This document shows positions 26,055-34,638 of a stretch of 64,000 nt of DNA, piece by piece. The notes beneath the pieces were generated by a model, which was given only the letters and a program-made list of their open reading frames with translations, made no database searches and had not been told where the DNA came from. Where the stretch lies: assembly GCF_006716445.1 (NCBI RefSeq), contig NZ_VFPA01000004.1:714760-778759 (forward strand). The letters are read 5' to 3'. The stretch is from Pseudonocardia kunmingensis (GTDB taxonomy: Bacteria; Actinomycetota; Actinomycetes; Mycobacteriales; Pseudonocardiaceae). The position numbers were made by a program, and so were the translations under genes. Positions within the stretch are counted from its first letter, which is position 1; every line of letters begins with the position of its first letter.

Positions 26055-26819
26055 GTGCGCACCCCCGGATGGGTCCTCCTGCTCGTCGCGGCCCTGACCG
26101 CCACCGGCTGCACCGGTGCGGCCGCCGCCATCCCCGCTGACGTCCCTGCCACCACCCCCGCCGCGGCCCCTCCCGTGGTCGTCCTCGATCCCGGGCACAA
26201 CGGGCGCAACGGTGCCGAGCCGGCCGCGATCCGCCGCCCCGTCCCGGACGGCCGCGGCGGGACGAAGGCGTGCAACACCACCGGGACCGCCACCGACGCG
26301 GGGTACCCCGAGCACGCGTTCGCCTTCGACGTCGCCACCCGCGTGCGGCAGCAGCTCAGCGCGGCAGGCGTGCAGGTCGTGCTCACCCGCCCGGACGACG
26401 ACGGCGTCGGCCCCTGCGTCGACGAACGCGGCCGGGCCGGGGAGGTCGCCGATGCCGCGGCCGTCGTGTCGATCCACGCGGACGGCGCCGCGCCCGGCGC
26501 CTCGGGCTTCCACGTGGCCTACTCCGCTCCCCCGCTGAACCCCGCGCAGGCCGGGCCGGCCCTGCAGCTCGCCCACCTGCTGCGCGACTCCCTGCGCGCG
26601 GGTGGCTTCCCGGACTCCGACTACATCGGCGACGACGCCCTCTCGGCCCGCGCCGACCTCGCCGGCCTGAACCACGCCACGCGCCCCACCGTCCTGGTCG
26701 AGTGCGCGAACATGCGCAACGCCGAGGAGGCCGCCCTCGTCTCCGCCCCCGAGGGCCGCGCCCGCTACGCCGCCGCGATCGCCGAGGGCGTGCTGGCGTT
26801 CCTGGGCCGGGAGGGCTGA
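26055..26819 (+). CDS. N-acetylmuramoyl-L-alanine amidase (Amidase_3)
   Basis: A 254-residue secreted zinc amidase that cleaves the stem peptide from peptidoglycan glycan strands. A signal segment (VLLLVAALTATGC) ends at Cys19; the lipobox is imperfect (ATGC), so lipidation is uncertain. Zinc-binding and catalytic motifs are DPGHNG, PEHAF, SIHADG and LVECANM. Equivalent by position and fold to Rv3717. GTG at 26055 is chosen because it starts the signal peptide; the longer frame upstream runs through the 41-bp repeats. It ends at a hairpin shared with dnaX. Confidence 0.9.
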   Translation: MRTPGWVLLLVAALTATGCTGAAAAIPADVPATTPAAAPPVVVLDPGHNGRNGAEPAAIRRPVPDGRGGTKACNTTGTATDAGYPEHAFAFDVATRVRQQLSAAGVQVVLTRPDDDGVGPCVDERGRAGEVADAAAVVSIHADGAAPGASGFHVAYSAPPLNPAQAGPALQLAHLLRDSLRAGGFPDSDYIGDDALSARADLAGLNHATRPTVLVECANMRNAEEAALVSAPEGRARYAAAIAEGVLAFLGREG

Positions 26820-26961
26820 GCCCGCGGGCCGGGTGAGCACCGGTCCAGGTCAGCGCCGCGCCGGGTTCGCGGCGCCTTGCCGCCGAGCCTCATGACCAGC
26901 GTGTCGGCGCGTTCGCGGGTCGAAATCGCCCGTTCTTGCGCCGAAGCACGGCTCCCACCCG

Positions 26962-27010
26962 GACGAACGGCACTCTCGTCGGTACCTAGCCGACGAAAGT
27001 GCCGTTCGTC
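26962..27010. repeat. Dispersed convergent-junction hairpin, copy B
   Basis: 21-bp arms (26962-26982 with 26990-27010) with a single mismatch and a loop reading TACCTAG lie between the stop codons of the amidase and dnaX. The left arm is identical to that of copy A (7939), while the right arm carries AAAGT where copy A has AGAGT. The copies therefore share sequence as well as shape. Confidence 0.85.
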
Positions 27011-27032
27011 ATGCGAATCGCTTCCCCGAGCC

Positions 27033-29330
27033 CTAGCGCGGATCGATCGCCCGGGCGCCCAGCTGCGTGGTCAGGAGCTCGATCGCGGCCTCCTCCGGGT
27101 CGCGGCGCTCGGCGTCGTTCACGGGCACGGCGGCCTCCGCGAGCATCGCCTCCTCGTCGTCCTCCGGAGGGGCGTCGTCGTCGGGGGGCTCGGGCGGGAG
27201 GGGCACGCCGTCGTCCGGGGCACCACCCGTGGACCGCCGGACCGGCGGCGGGCGGTGGGACCGCGTCGGGGGCGGCCCGGCCTGCTGGCGCTGCTGCGGG
27301 GCGTCGCCGGGTGCAGGGCGACGCGGTGGGGTGCTGCGGCTCCCGCTCGACGGGGCCGGGGCCGGCGCCGGGGCGTCACCGTGCTCGCACCGCACCTGCC
27401 ACCGGACTCCGAGGACGGTGTGCAGCGCGGCCGAGACGATGTCGGCGTTGCGCGGCTCCGACAGGCGCCGGGCGAGCGAGGGGGCACCGATCCCGAGCAC
27501 GAGGGTGTCGCCCTGCACCGCCCGGACCGTGGCGTTGACGAGCATGGCCTCGATGCTGCGGCTCTGCGCCCGCGCGGCCGACAGCACCTCCGACCAGACC
27601 CGGCGCACCGCTGTGGCATCGAGGGCGGACGGCTCCCCCGCAGGGGGCTCGGCCACCGGCGCGGGCGACCGCGGCGGCGCCGACTCCCGCGCCCCCGACT
27701 CCGGCGCAGCCCGCTCCTGCGACGACGGCCCGTGCGCGGACGGCGGCGCGGTCGGTTGCGGCCCGGGCTGCCGGGGCGAGGACGGCTGCTGTCGCGCCGT
27801 CGGCTGCTGGGCGGGCGGCTGCGCGACGGGCCGCTGCTGGGCCGGCGACCGCGGCCCGGGTTCCTGCTGTCCGGCCGGCGGCTGCGGGCCGGGCGACTGC
27901 GGCGCGGCCGCCGCCGGCGAGGCCGGGGGCCGCTGTGGCGCCGACTGCGGCGCCTCCGGGCCGGGCGCCGCGGCACGGGGTGGCGGCCCTGGCGGCTCCT
28001 GGCCCGCGGAGCGGCCTCGTTCCTGCCCGGCGGGATCGGCCCCCGCGCCCGCGGTGACGGGGACCGGGCGGTCCCCCGCTCCCGACGCCGGGCCGGAGCT
28101 CGGCCTGCGGAAGGTGCGCCTGCCCTCGGCCTCGGGATCCGCGGCATCCTGGCCGCCCGGTGCCGCGGCGATCGCGTTGCGCCGCTCGAGCCGCTCCAAC
28201 CGCTCCAGGAGGCCCGGTTCGGCCGTGGTGGCGGCGGGCAGCAGCATGCGGGCGCACAGCAGCTCGAGCAGCAGCCGCGGCGCGGTGGCGCCGCGCATCT
28301 CGGTGAGCCCGGTGTGCACGATCTCGCCGTACCGGGCGAGGGTGGCCGCGCCGATCTTGCCGGCCTGCTCGCTCATGCGCGCGATCTCGTCGTCGGCGGC
28401 CTCGACCAGCCCGCGCTCCGCGGCCTCCGGCACGGCCTGGAAGAGCACGAGGTCGCGCAGCCGCTGCAGGAGGTCGGCGGCGAAGCGGCGGGGGTCGTGC
28501 CCCGCCTCGACGAGCCGGTCGACGGCCTCGAACACCGCGGCCCGGTCGCCCGCGGCGAGCGCGTCGACCACGTCGTCGATCAGGGCGACGTCGGTGACGC
28601 CGAGGAGCGCCACCGCGCGCTCGTAGGTGACCCCTTCCGGGCCGGCGCCGGCGAGCAGCTGGTCGAGCACCGAGAGGGTGTCGCGCGCCGACCCGCCGCC
28701 TGCGCGCAGCACCAGCGGGTAGACCGGCGGCGCCACGACCGCGCCCTCGTCGGCGCAGATGCGCTCCAGCAGCTTGCGCAGCGTGCCCGGCGGGATCAGC
28801 CGGAACGGGTAGTGGTGGGTGCGGGAGCGGATCGTGGGCAGCACCTTGTCCGGCTCGGTGGTGGCGAACACGAACACCAGGTGCTCCGGCGGCTCCTCCA
28901 CGATCTTCAGCAGGGCGTTGAAGCCCTGCGTGGTGATCATGTGCGCCTCGTCGACGATGAACACCCGGTAGCGCGACTCGGCGGGCGCGAAGAACGCGCG
29001 GTCACGCAGCTCGCGGGTGTCGTCGACACCGCCGTGGGAGGCGGCGTCCAGCTCGGTGACGTCGATGTTGCCCGGGCCGCCCGGCGCCAGCGAGACGCAC
29101 GACGGGCAGGTGCCGCACGGGTCGGGCGTGGGGCCGCGCACGCAGTTGAGCGAGCGGGCGAGGATGCGCGCCGAGGACGTCTTCCCGCAGCCCCGCGGGC
29201 CCGAGAACAGGTACGCGTGGTTGATGCGCCCCGCCCCCAGAGCGGTGCTCAGCGGCTCGGTGACGTGTTCCTGCCCGACCACCTCGGCGAACTTCGCCGG
29301 GCGGTACTTGCGGTACAGAGCCAGCGCCAC
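27033..29330 (-). CDS. dnaX: DNA polymerase III subunit tau/gamma
   Basis: A 765-residue clamp-loader ATPase. It shows the N-terminal ALYRKYRPAKFAEVVGQEH motif, Walker A GPRGCGKTS at about residues 44-52, a zinc module with four cysteines (LNCVRGPTPDPCGTCPSC), Walker B with VDEAHMI, and sensor 1 TTEPDKVLPTIRSR. A very Pro/Gln-rich linker spans about residues 400-580 before the polymerase-binding C-terminus. GTG at 29330 lies 7 nt after TAGCCT, so the message is probably leaderless; upstream in-frame ATGs at 29348 and 29378 add unconserved residues. I saw no obvious slippery site for a separate gamma form. Confidence 0.96.
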   Translation of the reverse strand: MALALYRKYRPAKFAEVVGQEHVTEPLSTALGAGRINHAYLFSGPRGCGKTSSARILARSLNCVRGPTPDPCGTCPSCVSLAPGGPGNIDVTELDAASHGGVDDTRELRDRAFFAPAESRYRVFIVDEAHMITTQGFNALLKIVEEPPEHLVFVFATTEPDKVLPTIRSRTHHYPFRLIPPGTLRKLLERICADEGAVVAPPVYPLVLRAGGGSARDTLSVLDQLLAGAGPEGVTYERAVALLGVTDVALIDDVVDALAAGDRAAVFEAVDRLVEAGHDPRRFAADLLQRLRDLVLFQAVPEAAERGLVEAADDEIARMSEQAGKIGAATLARYGEIVHTGLTEMRGATAPRLLLELLCARMLLPAATTAEPGLLERLERLERRNAIAAAPGGQDAADPEAEGRRTFRRPSSGPASGAGDRPVPVTAGAGADPAGQERGRSAGQEPPGPPPRAAAPGPEAPQSAPQRPPASPAAAAPQSPGPQPPAGQQEPGPRSPAQQRPVAQPPAQQPTARQQPSSPRQPGPQPTAPPSAHGPSSQERAAPESGARESAPPRSPAPVAEPPAGEPSALDATAVRRVWSEVLSAARAQSRSIEAMLVNATVRAVQGDTLVLGIGAPSLARRLSEPRNADIVSAALHTVLGVRWQVRCEHGDAPAPAPAPSSGSRSTPPRRPAPGDAPQQRQQAGPPPTRSHRPPPVRRSTGGAPDDGVPLPPEPPDDDAPPEDDEEAMLAEAAVPVNDAERRDPEEAAIELLTTQLGARAIDPR

Positions 29331-29430
29331 GACCGCGAGGCTACCCATCGCCACCGACGCTCCGGCACGGCATGGCACCCCCGGGACCGCCGGGCACGTC
29401 CGCGAGGCCGGCGTGCCCGTCCCGGTGGCG

Positions 29431-30228
29431 TCAGTGGTGGCGGTGGGGCTCCGAGGTCACCGCTCCCGCGCCGGGACGGGACCACTGGATGGTGGGCCGC
29501 CCGCCGGTCCACTCGTTCCCCACACCGTCCTCGTGAGCGCGCCAGAACCAGCCCGGGGCCTTGCCGTCGGGCCAGCCCTCAGGGGTGCCCTGCCAGGCTT
29601 CCACGCGGCCACGAACGGTCATGTCGAGCAGGGCGAGCGCGGGCATCGTCGCCTCGGCGCCCCGGCCGGTGACGGTGTTGGTGAGGAACACTCGGTCACC
29701 GTGGCGCAGGAAGCACGTCCAGGTGCCGAAGTCCTCGCCGCTCACGATCTCGTCCTCGACGTCGGCGACGGAGTACCAGTGGTGGGGGTAGCCCATGAAC
29801 TCGACGAACGGCTCGAGCTCCTCGTAGGGCGCCTTGGCGAACACGGCGAACGAGACGCCCCGCGCGTGGAGGTAGGCCGGGTCCTGCACCGCGAAGTAGG
29901 TCAGGGTGCAGCCCTCGCACTGGTTCTCGGGCGGCTCGCCCGGGTGCCACATGTGCTTGTAGACGACGAGCTCCTCGCGGCCGTCGAACAGGTCGAGAAG
30001 GGGGCGCGGCCCGTCCGGCCCGATGACGGTGATGGTCGCGTCGACCTCCGTCATCGGCAGCCTGCGGCGGGCCGCGGCGATCGCGTCACCCTCCCGGGTG
30101 TGCGCCTTCTCCCGCACCAGCAGCTCGTCGCGGGAGGCCTGCCAGGCTTCGCGGTCGACGATCGGCGGGACGGCGACGGCGGGCGTCGTCCCGTGGTCGG
30201 TGGTGCGGTCCACGCGCGCTCCGGTCAT
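29431..30228 (-). CDS. DUF899 (thioredoxin-like fold) family protein
   Basis: A 265-residue cytoplasmic DUF899 protein. Family marks are REAWQASRDELLVREKAHTR at residues 27-46, LDLFDGREELVVYKHMWHPG, the cysteine pair ENQCEGCT in the thioredoxin CxxC position, and MGYPHHWYSVADVED. Related proteins are thiol-dependent, but function is not established. ATG at 30228 has GGGAGCAGG 2-10 nt upstream. It sits between dnaX and the SRP RNA and is an insertion relative to the mycobacterial order. Confidence 0.85.
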   Translation of the reverse strand: MTGARVDRTTDHGTTPAVAVPPIVDREAWQASRDELLVREKAHTREGDAIAAARRRLPMTEVDATITVIGPDGPRPLLDLFDGREELVVYKHMWHPGEPPENQCEGCTLTYFAVQDPAYLHARGVSFAVFAKAPYEELEPFVEFMGYPHHWYSVADVEDEIVSGEDFGTWTCFLRHGDRVFLTNTVTGRGAEATMPALALLDMTVRGRVEAWQGTPEGWPDGKAPGWFWRAHEDGVGNEWTGGRPTIQWSRPGAGAVTSEPHRHH

Positions 30229-30382
30229 GTCCTGCTCCCTCTCTCGGACGGGCTCCACCGGTACAGACCGGCGCGACCACCGGAAGTCATCGGTGGCAGC
30301 GGCAGCGGAGAGGCACGGAGGCCGCAGGTCCGAGGGGGTTTCGACGAGCGGGCCCGTGAGCGGGACCCGGGTCGGGACGAAA

Positions 30383-30472
30383 GGGGACCCCGCGCACCCG
30401 CCAGAGCCCGTTGACCCTTGCTGCCTTCCGGCCCTGGGGGAGTTCACAGGATGGACGCCGCGCGGGGTCCGG
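30383..30472 (-). ncRNA. ffs: Signal recognition particle RNA (small bacterial type)
   Basis: On the minus strand the core GGGCCGGAAGGCAGCAAGGG matches the universal SRP domain IV (GGAA tetraloop with the asymmetric AGCA loop that binds Ffh). The ends GGACCCCGCG and CGCGGGGTCC pair to close the rod. The length of about 90 nt fits the 4.5S class. CCCCTTTCGTC after the 3' arm looks like a terminator tail. Lying upstream of dnaX and next to a tRNA-Ser is the usual actinobacterial setting. Confidence 0.93.
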
Positions 30473-30528
30473 GGACGAGTGTAGACGGGTCGCGAGCGCC
30501 GCGAGCGACCCGTCTATGCTTCACGGCG

Positions 30529-30613
30529 GAGGATTCGCCTAGTGGCCTATGGCGCACGCTTGGAAAGCGTGTTGGGTTCACGCCCTCGCGGGTTCGAATC
30601 CCGCATCCTCCGC
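30529..30613 (+). tRNA. tRNA-Ser (anticodon GGA)
   Basis: Acceptor GGAGGAT (30529-30535) pairs with ATCCTCC (30606-30612), discriminator G. The anticodon loop is CTTGGAAAG, giving GGA, which reads UCC/UCU. It has a long class II variable arm (GTGTTGGGTTCACGCCC region) and the T loop GGTTCGAATCC. CCA is not encoded. A strong terminator follows at 30629. Confidence 0.96.
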
Positions 30614-30628
30614 CGCTGTGAGCAGCAG

Positions 30629-30668
30629 GAACGCCCGGGAGCCGGTGTCACCGGCACCCGGGCGTTCC
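30629..30668 (+). terminator. Terminator of tRNA-Ser(GGA)
   Basis: A 12-bp stem GGAACGCCCGGG/CCCGGGCGTTCC (30629-30640 with 30657-30668 region) extends through an A-A mismatch into GCCGGT/ACCGGC, followed by CCTTC. Very stable; placed 15 nt after the tRNA. Confidence 0.75.
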
Positions 30669-30837
30669 CCTTCGGTCCCGGTTGCGGTCTCGGCACGAAG
30701 CGGCGCGACTGGTGCCCGCTCGGGCGGGCCGCTGGTCCGGTGCGCCGAACGGGGCGATGCAACCCGACGAGCTCGGCCTGCCATCGCACGCCTCGACGAC
30801 AGCCCGCGGACGTGACGGTGCCGACATACTCCCGACC

Positions 30838-31608
30838 GTGGATGATCAGGACCAGGACGCCCCTCTGACCGGGGGGCGGATGACGCCCGGTGTTGTACGC
30901 CGCCGTGACACTGTTCGTCGACCACTCGGCCCGTGGTCCCCTGCCGTCCACGAGCTGCTCCGCCACGTGGAGGCCACCGGGTTCGATGGCGCTCCGCGCG
31001 TCATCGCGGTCGAGGAGTCGACCGAGGTCCTGACCTACATCGATGGCGACGTCCCGGCGGATCCTGGTTGGCAGCCGGGCATGCCGAGTCGACTTCCCGC
31101 GTACGTGCTGTCCGACGACGCGATCATCGCGACCGGTGAGCTCCTGCGCCGGCTCCACGACACCCTTGACGGCTTCAGGCCAACGGAGACCAGCTACCGC
31201 TTCCATCCGCATCCGCCCGGCCGAGACGAGATCGTCTCCCACGGGGACCTCGGGCCCTGGAACACCGTCTACCGGGGAGGCTTGCCCGTGGCCTTCATCG
31301 ACTGGGACTCCGCACAACCCACGGAGCCGCTCATCGAGCTCGCCTCGGCTGCGTGGTCCTTCATCCCGTTGGGCCCCAACGAGCCGCCGGGGGGCGAGCA
31401 GCGGCGGTTGAGGTTGCTCGTCGACGCCTACGGACTGGACGACCGGCCCTCGATCATCACGGCGTTGAAGGACTGCAAGCTGATCTCTGTCCAGCAGTTC
31501 CGCCATTGGAACCTCCGTCCAGCTGACTCCGCCTCCGCCCTGGAGTACCGCGCTGCCGAGCTCCGCTGGCTCCAGACGGTGGTCGGCGACCTCTCCGCCG
31601 CCCTCTGA
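30838..31608 (+). CDS. Aminoglycoside/choline-kinase-like phosphotransferase
   Basis: A 256-residue APH-fold kinase. The catalytic loop is SHGDLGPWN at about residue 140 and the metal-binding DFG-like motif is FIDWDSAQP. The N-lobe is present but short (VRRRDTVRRPLG...GAPRVIAVEE), as in many APH-family proteins of unknown substrate. GTG at 30838 follows a TACTCC box by 5 nt and is probably leaderless. Codons are less GC-biased than in neighbours (for example CTTGAC, GCGTTGAAG), so recent transfer next to the tRNA gene is possible. Antibiotic inactivation cannot be inferred. Confidence 0.8.
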   Translation: MDDQDQDAPLTGGRMTPGVVRRRDTVRRPLGPWSPAVHELLRHVEATGFDGAPRVIAVEESTEVLTYIDGDVPADPGWQPGMPSRLPAYVLSDDAIIATGELLRRLHDTLDGFRPTETSYRFHPHPPGRDEIVSHGDLGPWNTVYRGGLPVAFIDWDSAQPTEPLIELASAAWSFIPLGPNEPPGGEQRRLRLLVDAYGLDDRPSIITALKDCKLISVQQFRHWNLRPADSASALEYRAAELRWLQTVVGDLSAAL

Positions 31609-31661
31609 GCGATCTACTGGCATGGCAGCCGGTCGCGCGTGTCCGAGGTGATCGCCAGGAG

Positions 31662-31697
31662 TGGTGTCAGGGCGACAGATCTGTCGCCCTGACACCA
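31662..31697. terminator. 36-bp perfect palindrome, bidirectional terminator
   Basis: Two 18-nt arms (31662-31679 and 31680-31697, left arm TGGTGTCAGGGCGACAGA) with no spacer, followed by TTT, lie between two converging phosphotransferase genes. Two spurious frames that run through it start with the same peptide because of the symmetry. Confidence 0.75.
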
Positions 31698-31738
31698 TTT
31701 CCGCCGATCATGAGACGCCGACGTTCCCCGAACGCCCG

Positions 31739-32650
31739 TCACCGGCGCCGGAGCAGGACGTCGGCGATGGCGACCTGGGTGGGCTCGAGCACCTCCTTGC
31801 CGTCCTCGACGTCCCACAGGGCGTTCTGCAGGATCCGGCCCAGCGTCCAGCCGACCGCCCGCTGCCGGTCCACGCCGGCGGCCTCGGTGAGCAGGTCGAA
31901 GCGCCGGAGGACCGCTCGGTCGACGTCGCCCGTCGCCTCGACCGCGTCCCACCGGCTGGTCAGCGCCGGCAGCAGGTCGAAGCCGGGGTCGCCGACCAGC
32001 GGCTCGGGGTCGATGGCGAGCCACGGCTCCCGCTCGGCGGCGAGCACGTTGTCGTAGTGCAGGTCCCAGTGCAGCAACCGGTCCCCCGGCTCGCCGATGA
32101 GCTCCGCCACGGCGGACGCGCACGTGTCCAGGAGCCGCTTCCCGGCGGGATCGCGGAGCGTCCTCGCCGCGCGCGGTGCCTCGTCCAGCATCACGGCGGC
32201 GACGTCGGCCAGGTGGCGCAGGCCCGGCGGCGCGGGTACCGCCACCAGCCGGGACAGCAGCCCGGCGAGGATCTGCAGCGCCTCGCCGTCGTCGGCCACG
32301 CCGGACAACGCCCGGTGCGCGTCCAACCGCTCCAGCAGCATCGCGCCGGAGCCGGGATCGCCGGCCAGCAGGCGCACGATCCCGTCGCCGTCCCATGCGC
32401 GCAGCCCGGTCACCGCGGCCGTGGTCTCCTCGCGCGGCTCCTGGAGCTTGAGCGCCGCCTGCGTGCCGTCGGCGCGGACCACCGGGAGGACGACCGACGC
32501 CATGCCGTGGGCGGTCGGCCCGTCCGGGCGCAGCGCCCAACGGTCGAGCACGTCCGCGGTCAGCCCGGGCAGGCCACGGAGCCACCGGCGGGCGGACGGC
32601 CCTTGCGCGGCGTAGGACGCCGCGAAGGCGTGGGGCACATCGAAGATCAC
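31739..32650 (-). CDS. APH(6)/hydroxyurea phosphotransferase-family kinase
   Basis: A 303-residue kinase of the streptomycin 6-/hydroxyurea phosphotransferase family. Marks are LKLQEPREET (nucleotide-binding lysine), AMLLERLD, the catalytic HWDLHYDNVL and metal-binding AIDPEPLVGDPGFDLLP. The WDLHYDNVL form is typical of this family. GTG at 32650 has GAAGGAG 6 nt upstream; an alternative start at 32680 adds ten residues. It could modify streptomycin-like drugs or hydroxyurea, but many chromosomal members have unknown substrates. Confidence 0.88.
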   Translation of the reverse strand: MIFDVPHAFAASYAAQGPSARRWLRGLPGLTADVLDRWALRPDGPTAHGMASVVLPVVRADGTQAALKLQEPREETTAAVTGLRAWDGDGIVRLLAGDPGSGAMLLERLDAHRALSGVADDGEALQILAGLLSRLVAVPAPPGLRHLADVAAVMLDEAPRAARTLRDPAGKRLLDTCASAVAELIGEPGDRLLHWDLHYDNVLAAEREPWLAIDPEPLVGDPGFDLLPALTSRWDAVEATGDVDRAVLRRFDLLTEAAGVDRQRAVGWTLGRILQNALWDVEDGKEVLEPTQVAIADVLLRRR

Positions 32651-32737
32651 AGCTTCTCCTTCGTGGGGTCGGATCGTCACGAAGGAGACGAGGGAGGTGC
32701 CCGGCTCCGGGGCGGTGGTCAGCGCATGTCGATGACC

Positions 32738-33484
32738 CTACCGGCCCGGACGCGCCTCGGTCCGGCCCTGCTGACCGGCCAACGCGTGGCCGGTGCGCCC
32801 GACGGCGTCGAGCTGGCGGCGCAGGCCGCCCACCACGACGTCGAGCCCCTCCTCCAGCTCCTGGAGCCCGTCGTAGGCGACCAGCTCGGCGGCGAGCGAA
32901 CGGAGACGGGGGAACTCCCGCAGGGGGAGGCGGTGCAGTCCGAGCCGCAGCAGGTCGTCGGCCTCCTCCGGGTCGTGCACCCGTTCCTGCAGCTCGTTGA
33001 GCACGTGCCCGTGCAGGAAGCCCATGTAGAGCCGGTACGCGTGCAGAGCCCCCCGTTCGTCGAACCCCGCCCTGATGAACAGCTCGAGCAGGTCCTCGAG
33101 CGGGCGCAGGGTGCCGAGCGGCCGCAGGGCCAGTGGCGTGGCGAGCGGCCGGGTCACGAGCAGCGGCACCACGTGCGGGTGCGCCAGCGCGATGGCCCGG
33201 AACCGGTGGGCCGTGCGGCGCAGCACCTCCTCCCAGTCGGCGGCCTCGCGCGCGGGGATCCGCAGCTCACCGAGCACGAGCTCGACGACGCCGTCGAGCA
33301 GCTCGTCCTTGCTCGACGCGAAGCGGTACAGCCGCATCGGGTCGCGACCGAGCGCCTTGCCGATGCGGCGCATGGACAGCGCATCCGCCCCGTCGGCGTC
33401 GATGAGTCGCAACGCGGTGCTGAGGACTTCCTCGCGGGTCAACGCCGGGCGGCGACGCGTCCCCTCCTGCGTGTTGCCCGTCAT
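32738..33484 (-). CDS. TetR-family repressor (tetracycline-repressor-type C-terminus)
   Basis: A 248-residue regulator. The helix-turn-helix is at residues 15-60 (TREEVLSTALRLIDADGADAL, then MRRIGKALGRDPMRLYRFASSK). The C-terminal part (LAHPHVVPLLVTRPLATP...) fits the TetR_C class. It is divergent from the desaturase gene, with an imperfect palindrome between, so it most likely represses itself and the desaturase in response to a lipid-related or drug ligand. It lies 87 bp upstream of the kinase at 31739 on the same strand and may also control that gene. Confidence 0.9.
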   Translation of the reverse strand: MTGNTQEGTRRRPALTREEVLSTALRLIDADGADALSMRRIGKALGRDPMRLYRFASSKDELLDGVVELVLGELRIPAREAADWEEVLRRTAHRFRAIALAHPHVVPLLVTRPLATPLALRPLGTLRPLEDLLELFIRAGFDERGALHAYRLYMGFLHGHVLNELQERVHDPEEADDLLRLGLHRLPLREFPRLRSLAAELVAYDGLQELEEGLDVVVGGLRRQLDAVGRTGHALAGQQGRTEARPGR

Positions 33485-33513
33485 CTCGCCCTTCGTCCCG
33501 TTGAGAAACCCAT

Positions 33514-33542
33514 CGCTACAACGTAGTGTCTACACCGTAGCG
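33514..33542. promoter_or_regulatory. Candidate TetR operator and desaturase promoter
   Basis: An imperfect inverted repeat (CGCTACAACGTAG, TGT, CTACACCGTAGCG; 10 of 13 positions pair) lies between the TetR and desaturase genes. The plus-strand promoter TTGAGA (33501-33506), 17 bp, TAGTGT (33524-33529) overlaps it, so binding would block transcription. Confidence 0.65.
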
Positions 33543-33619
33543 CTACAGTTGGGCGGCCTAGGAGCCGGTGACCCGCTTGCTGTGATCGCGCCCCACCCAC
33601 CCCGAGGAGAAACCCCACT

Positions 33620-34582
33620 GTGACGATCTCGACCGCCCCGGAGCGCGCCGGCCCGAAACCCGTCCTGGACGGACGACGAGCGCACGGCGAGAGCGCCCTC
33701 GTCCACGTCTTCGTCATCCTCCCGATGCTCGCGCTGGTCGCGGCCGTGCCGTTCGCCTGGGGCTGGGGCCTCAGCTGGCTCGACATCGGCCTCGCGGTCG
33801 GCTTCTACCTGCTCTCCGGCTTCGGGGTGACGGTGGGCTTCCACCGCTACTTCACGCATCGCTCCTTCGCGGCCAACCGGGGCCTGCGCAACGGCCTGGC
33901 CATCGCCGGCAGCCTCGCCCTGCAGGGGGACGTCATCACCTGGGTGGCCGACCACCGCCGCCACCACGCCTACTCCGACAAGGAGGGCGACCCGCACTCG
34001 CCGTGGCTGTTCGGCACCACGCCCGCCGCGCTGGCCAAGGGCTTCTGGCACGCCCACACCGGCTGGCTCTTCGGCAAGGACCGCACGAACGCCGCCCGCT
34101 TCACCCCGGACCTGCTCGCCGACCGCGACATCGCCCGCATCAGCCGGCATTTCCCGCTCTGGACGGTCGTCAGCCTGCTCGCTCCGGCGCTCGTGGGCGG
34201 TCTCGCAACGATGTCGTGGTGGGGAGCGCTCACCGCGTTCTTCTGGGCCGGGCTCGTCCGGGTCGCCGTCCTGCACCACGTCACGTGGTCGATCAACTCG
34301 ATCTGCCACATGCTGGGCGAACGCCCGTTCGCCAGCCGGGACAAGGCGGGCAACGTGTGGCCGCTGGCGATCCTGTCCATGGGCGAGTCGTGGCACAACC
34401 TGCACCACGCCGACCCCACCTGCGCCCGCCACGGCGTGCGGCGCGGCCAGATCGACATGTCGGCCCGCGTCATCTGGGCCTTCGAGAAGCTCGGCTGGGC
34501 CACCGAGGTCCGCTGGCCGACGGCGTCGCGCCTGGCCCGCCTCGCCCGCGCCGACACCCCATCGGTGCCGGCCCCGCAGTGA
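33620..34582 (+). CDS. Membrane acyl-CoA/fatty acid delta-9-type desaturase
   Basis: A 320-residue di-iron desaturase. The three histidine boxes are HRYFTH near residue 75, HRRHH near 113 and WHNLHH near 257. Two hydrophobic hairpins flank the first box (VFVILPMLALVAAVPFAW, LAVGFYLLSGFGVTV). It inserts a double bond into membrane-lipid acyl chains, like mycobacterial DesA3. GTG at 33620 has GAGGAG about 12 nt upstream. Divergent TetR control is expected. The usual oxidoreductase partner gene is not adjacent. Confidence 0.92.
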   Translation: MTISTAPERAGPKPVLDGRRAHGESALVHVFVILPMLALVAAVPFAWGWGLSWLDIGLAVGFYLLSGFGVTVGFHRYFTHRSFAANRGLRNGLAIAGSLALQGDVITWVADHRRHHAYSDKEGDPHSPWLFGTTPAALAKGFWHAHTGWLFGKDRTNAARFTPDLLADRDIARISRHFPLWTVVSLLAPALVGGLATMSWWGALTAFFWAGLVRVAVLHHVTWSINSICHMLGERPFASRDKAGNVWPLAILSMGESWHNLHHADPTCARHGVRRGQIDMSARVIWAFEKLGWATEVRWPTASRLARLARADTPSVPAPQ

Positions 34583-34590
34583 CCGACCTC

Positions 34591-34616
34591 GGCGTCCGGT
34601 CGGCCGACCGGACGCC
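34591..34616. terminator. 26-bp perfect palindrome after the desaturase gene
   Basis: GGCGTCCGGTCGG followed directly by its reverse complement, 8 nt after the desaturase stop and 22 nt before the next gene. It probably ends or attenuates the desaturase transcript; being ahead of another start on the same strand, it may instead be read through. Confidence 0.55.
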
Positions 34617-34638
34617 GCACGGCAGGAAGGAGACGCAC

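Noticed and set aside
27033..29330. Programmed frameshift giving a gamma form of DnaX
   Set aside because: I found no A-rich slippery heptamer followed by a stop in the shifted frame in this GC-rich gene.
30529..30613. tRNA-Ser(GGA) as an integration site of a mobile element
   Set aside because: No duplicated tRNA 3' end, integrase or phage gene is visible within the window.
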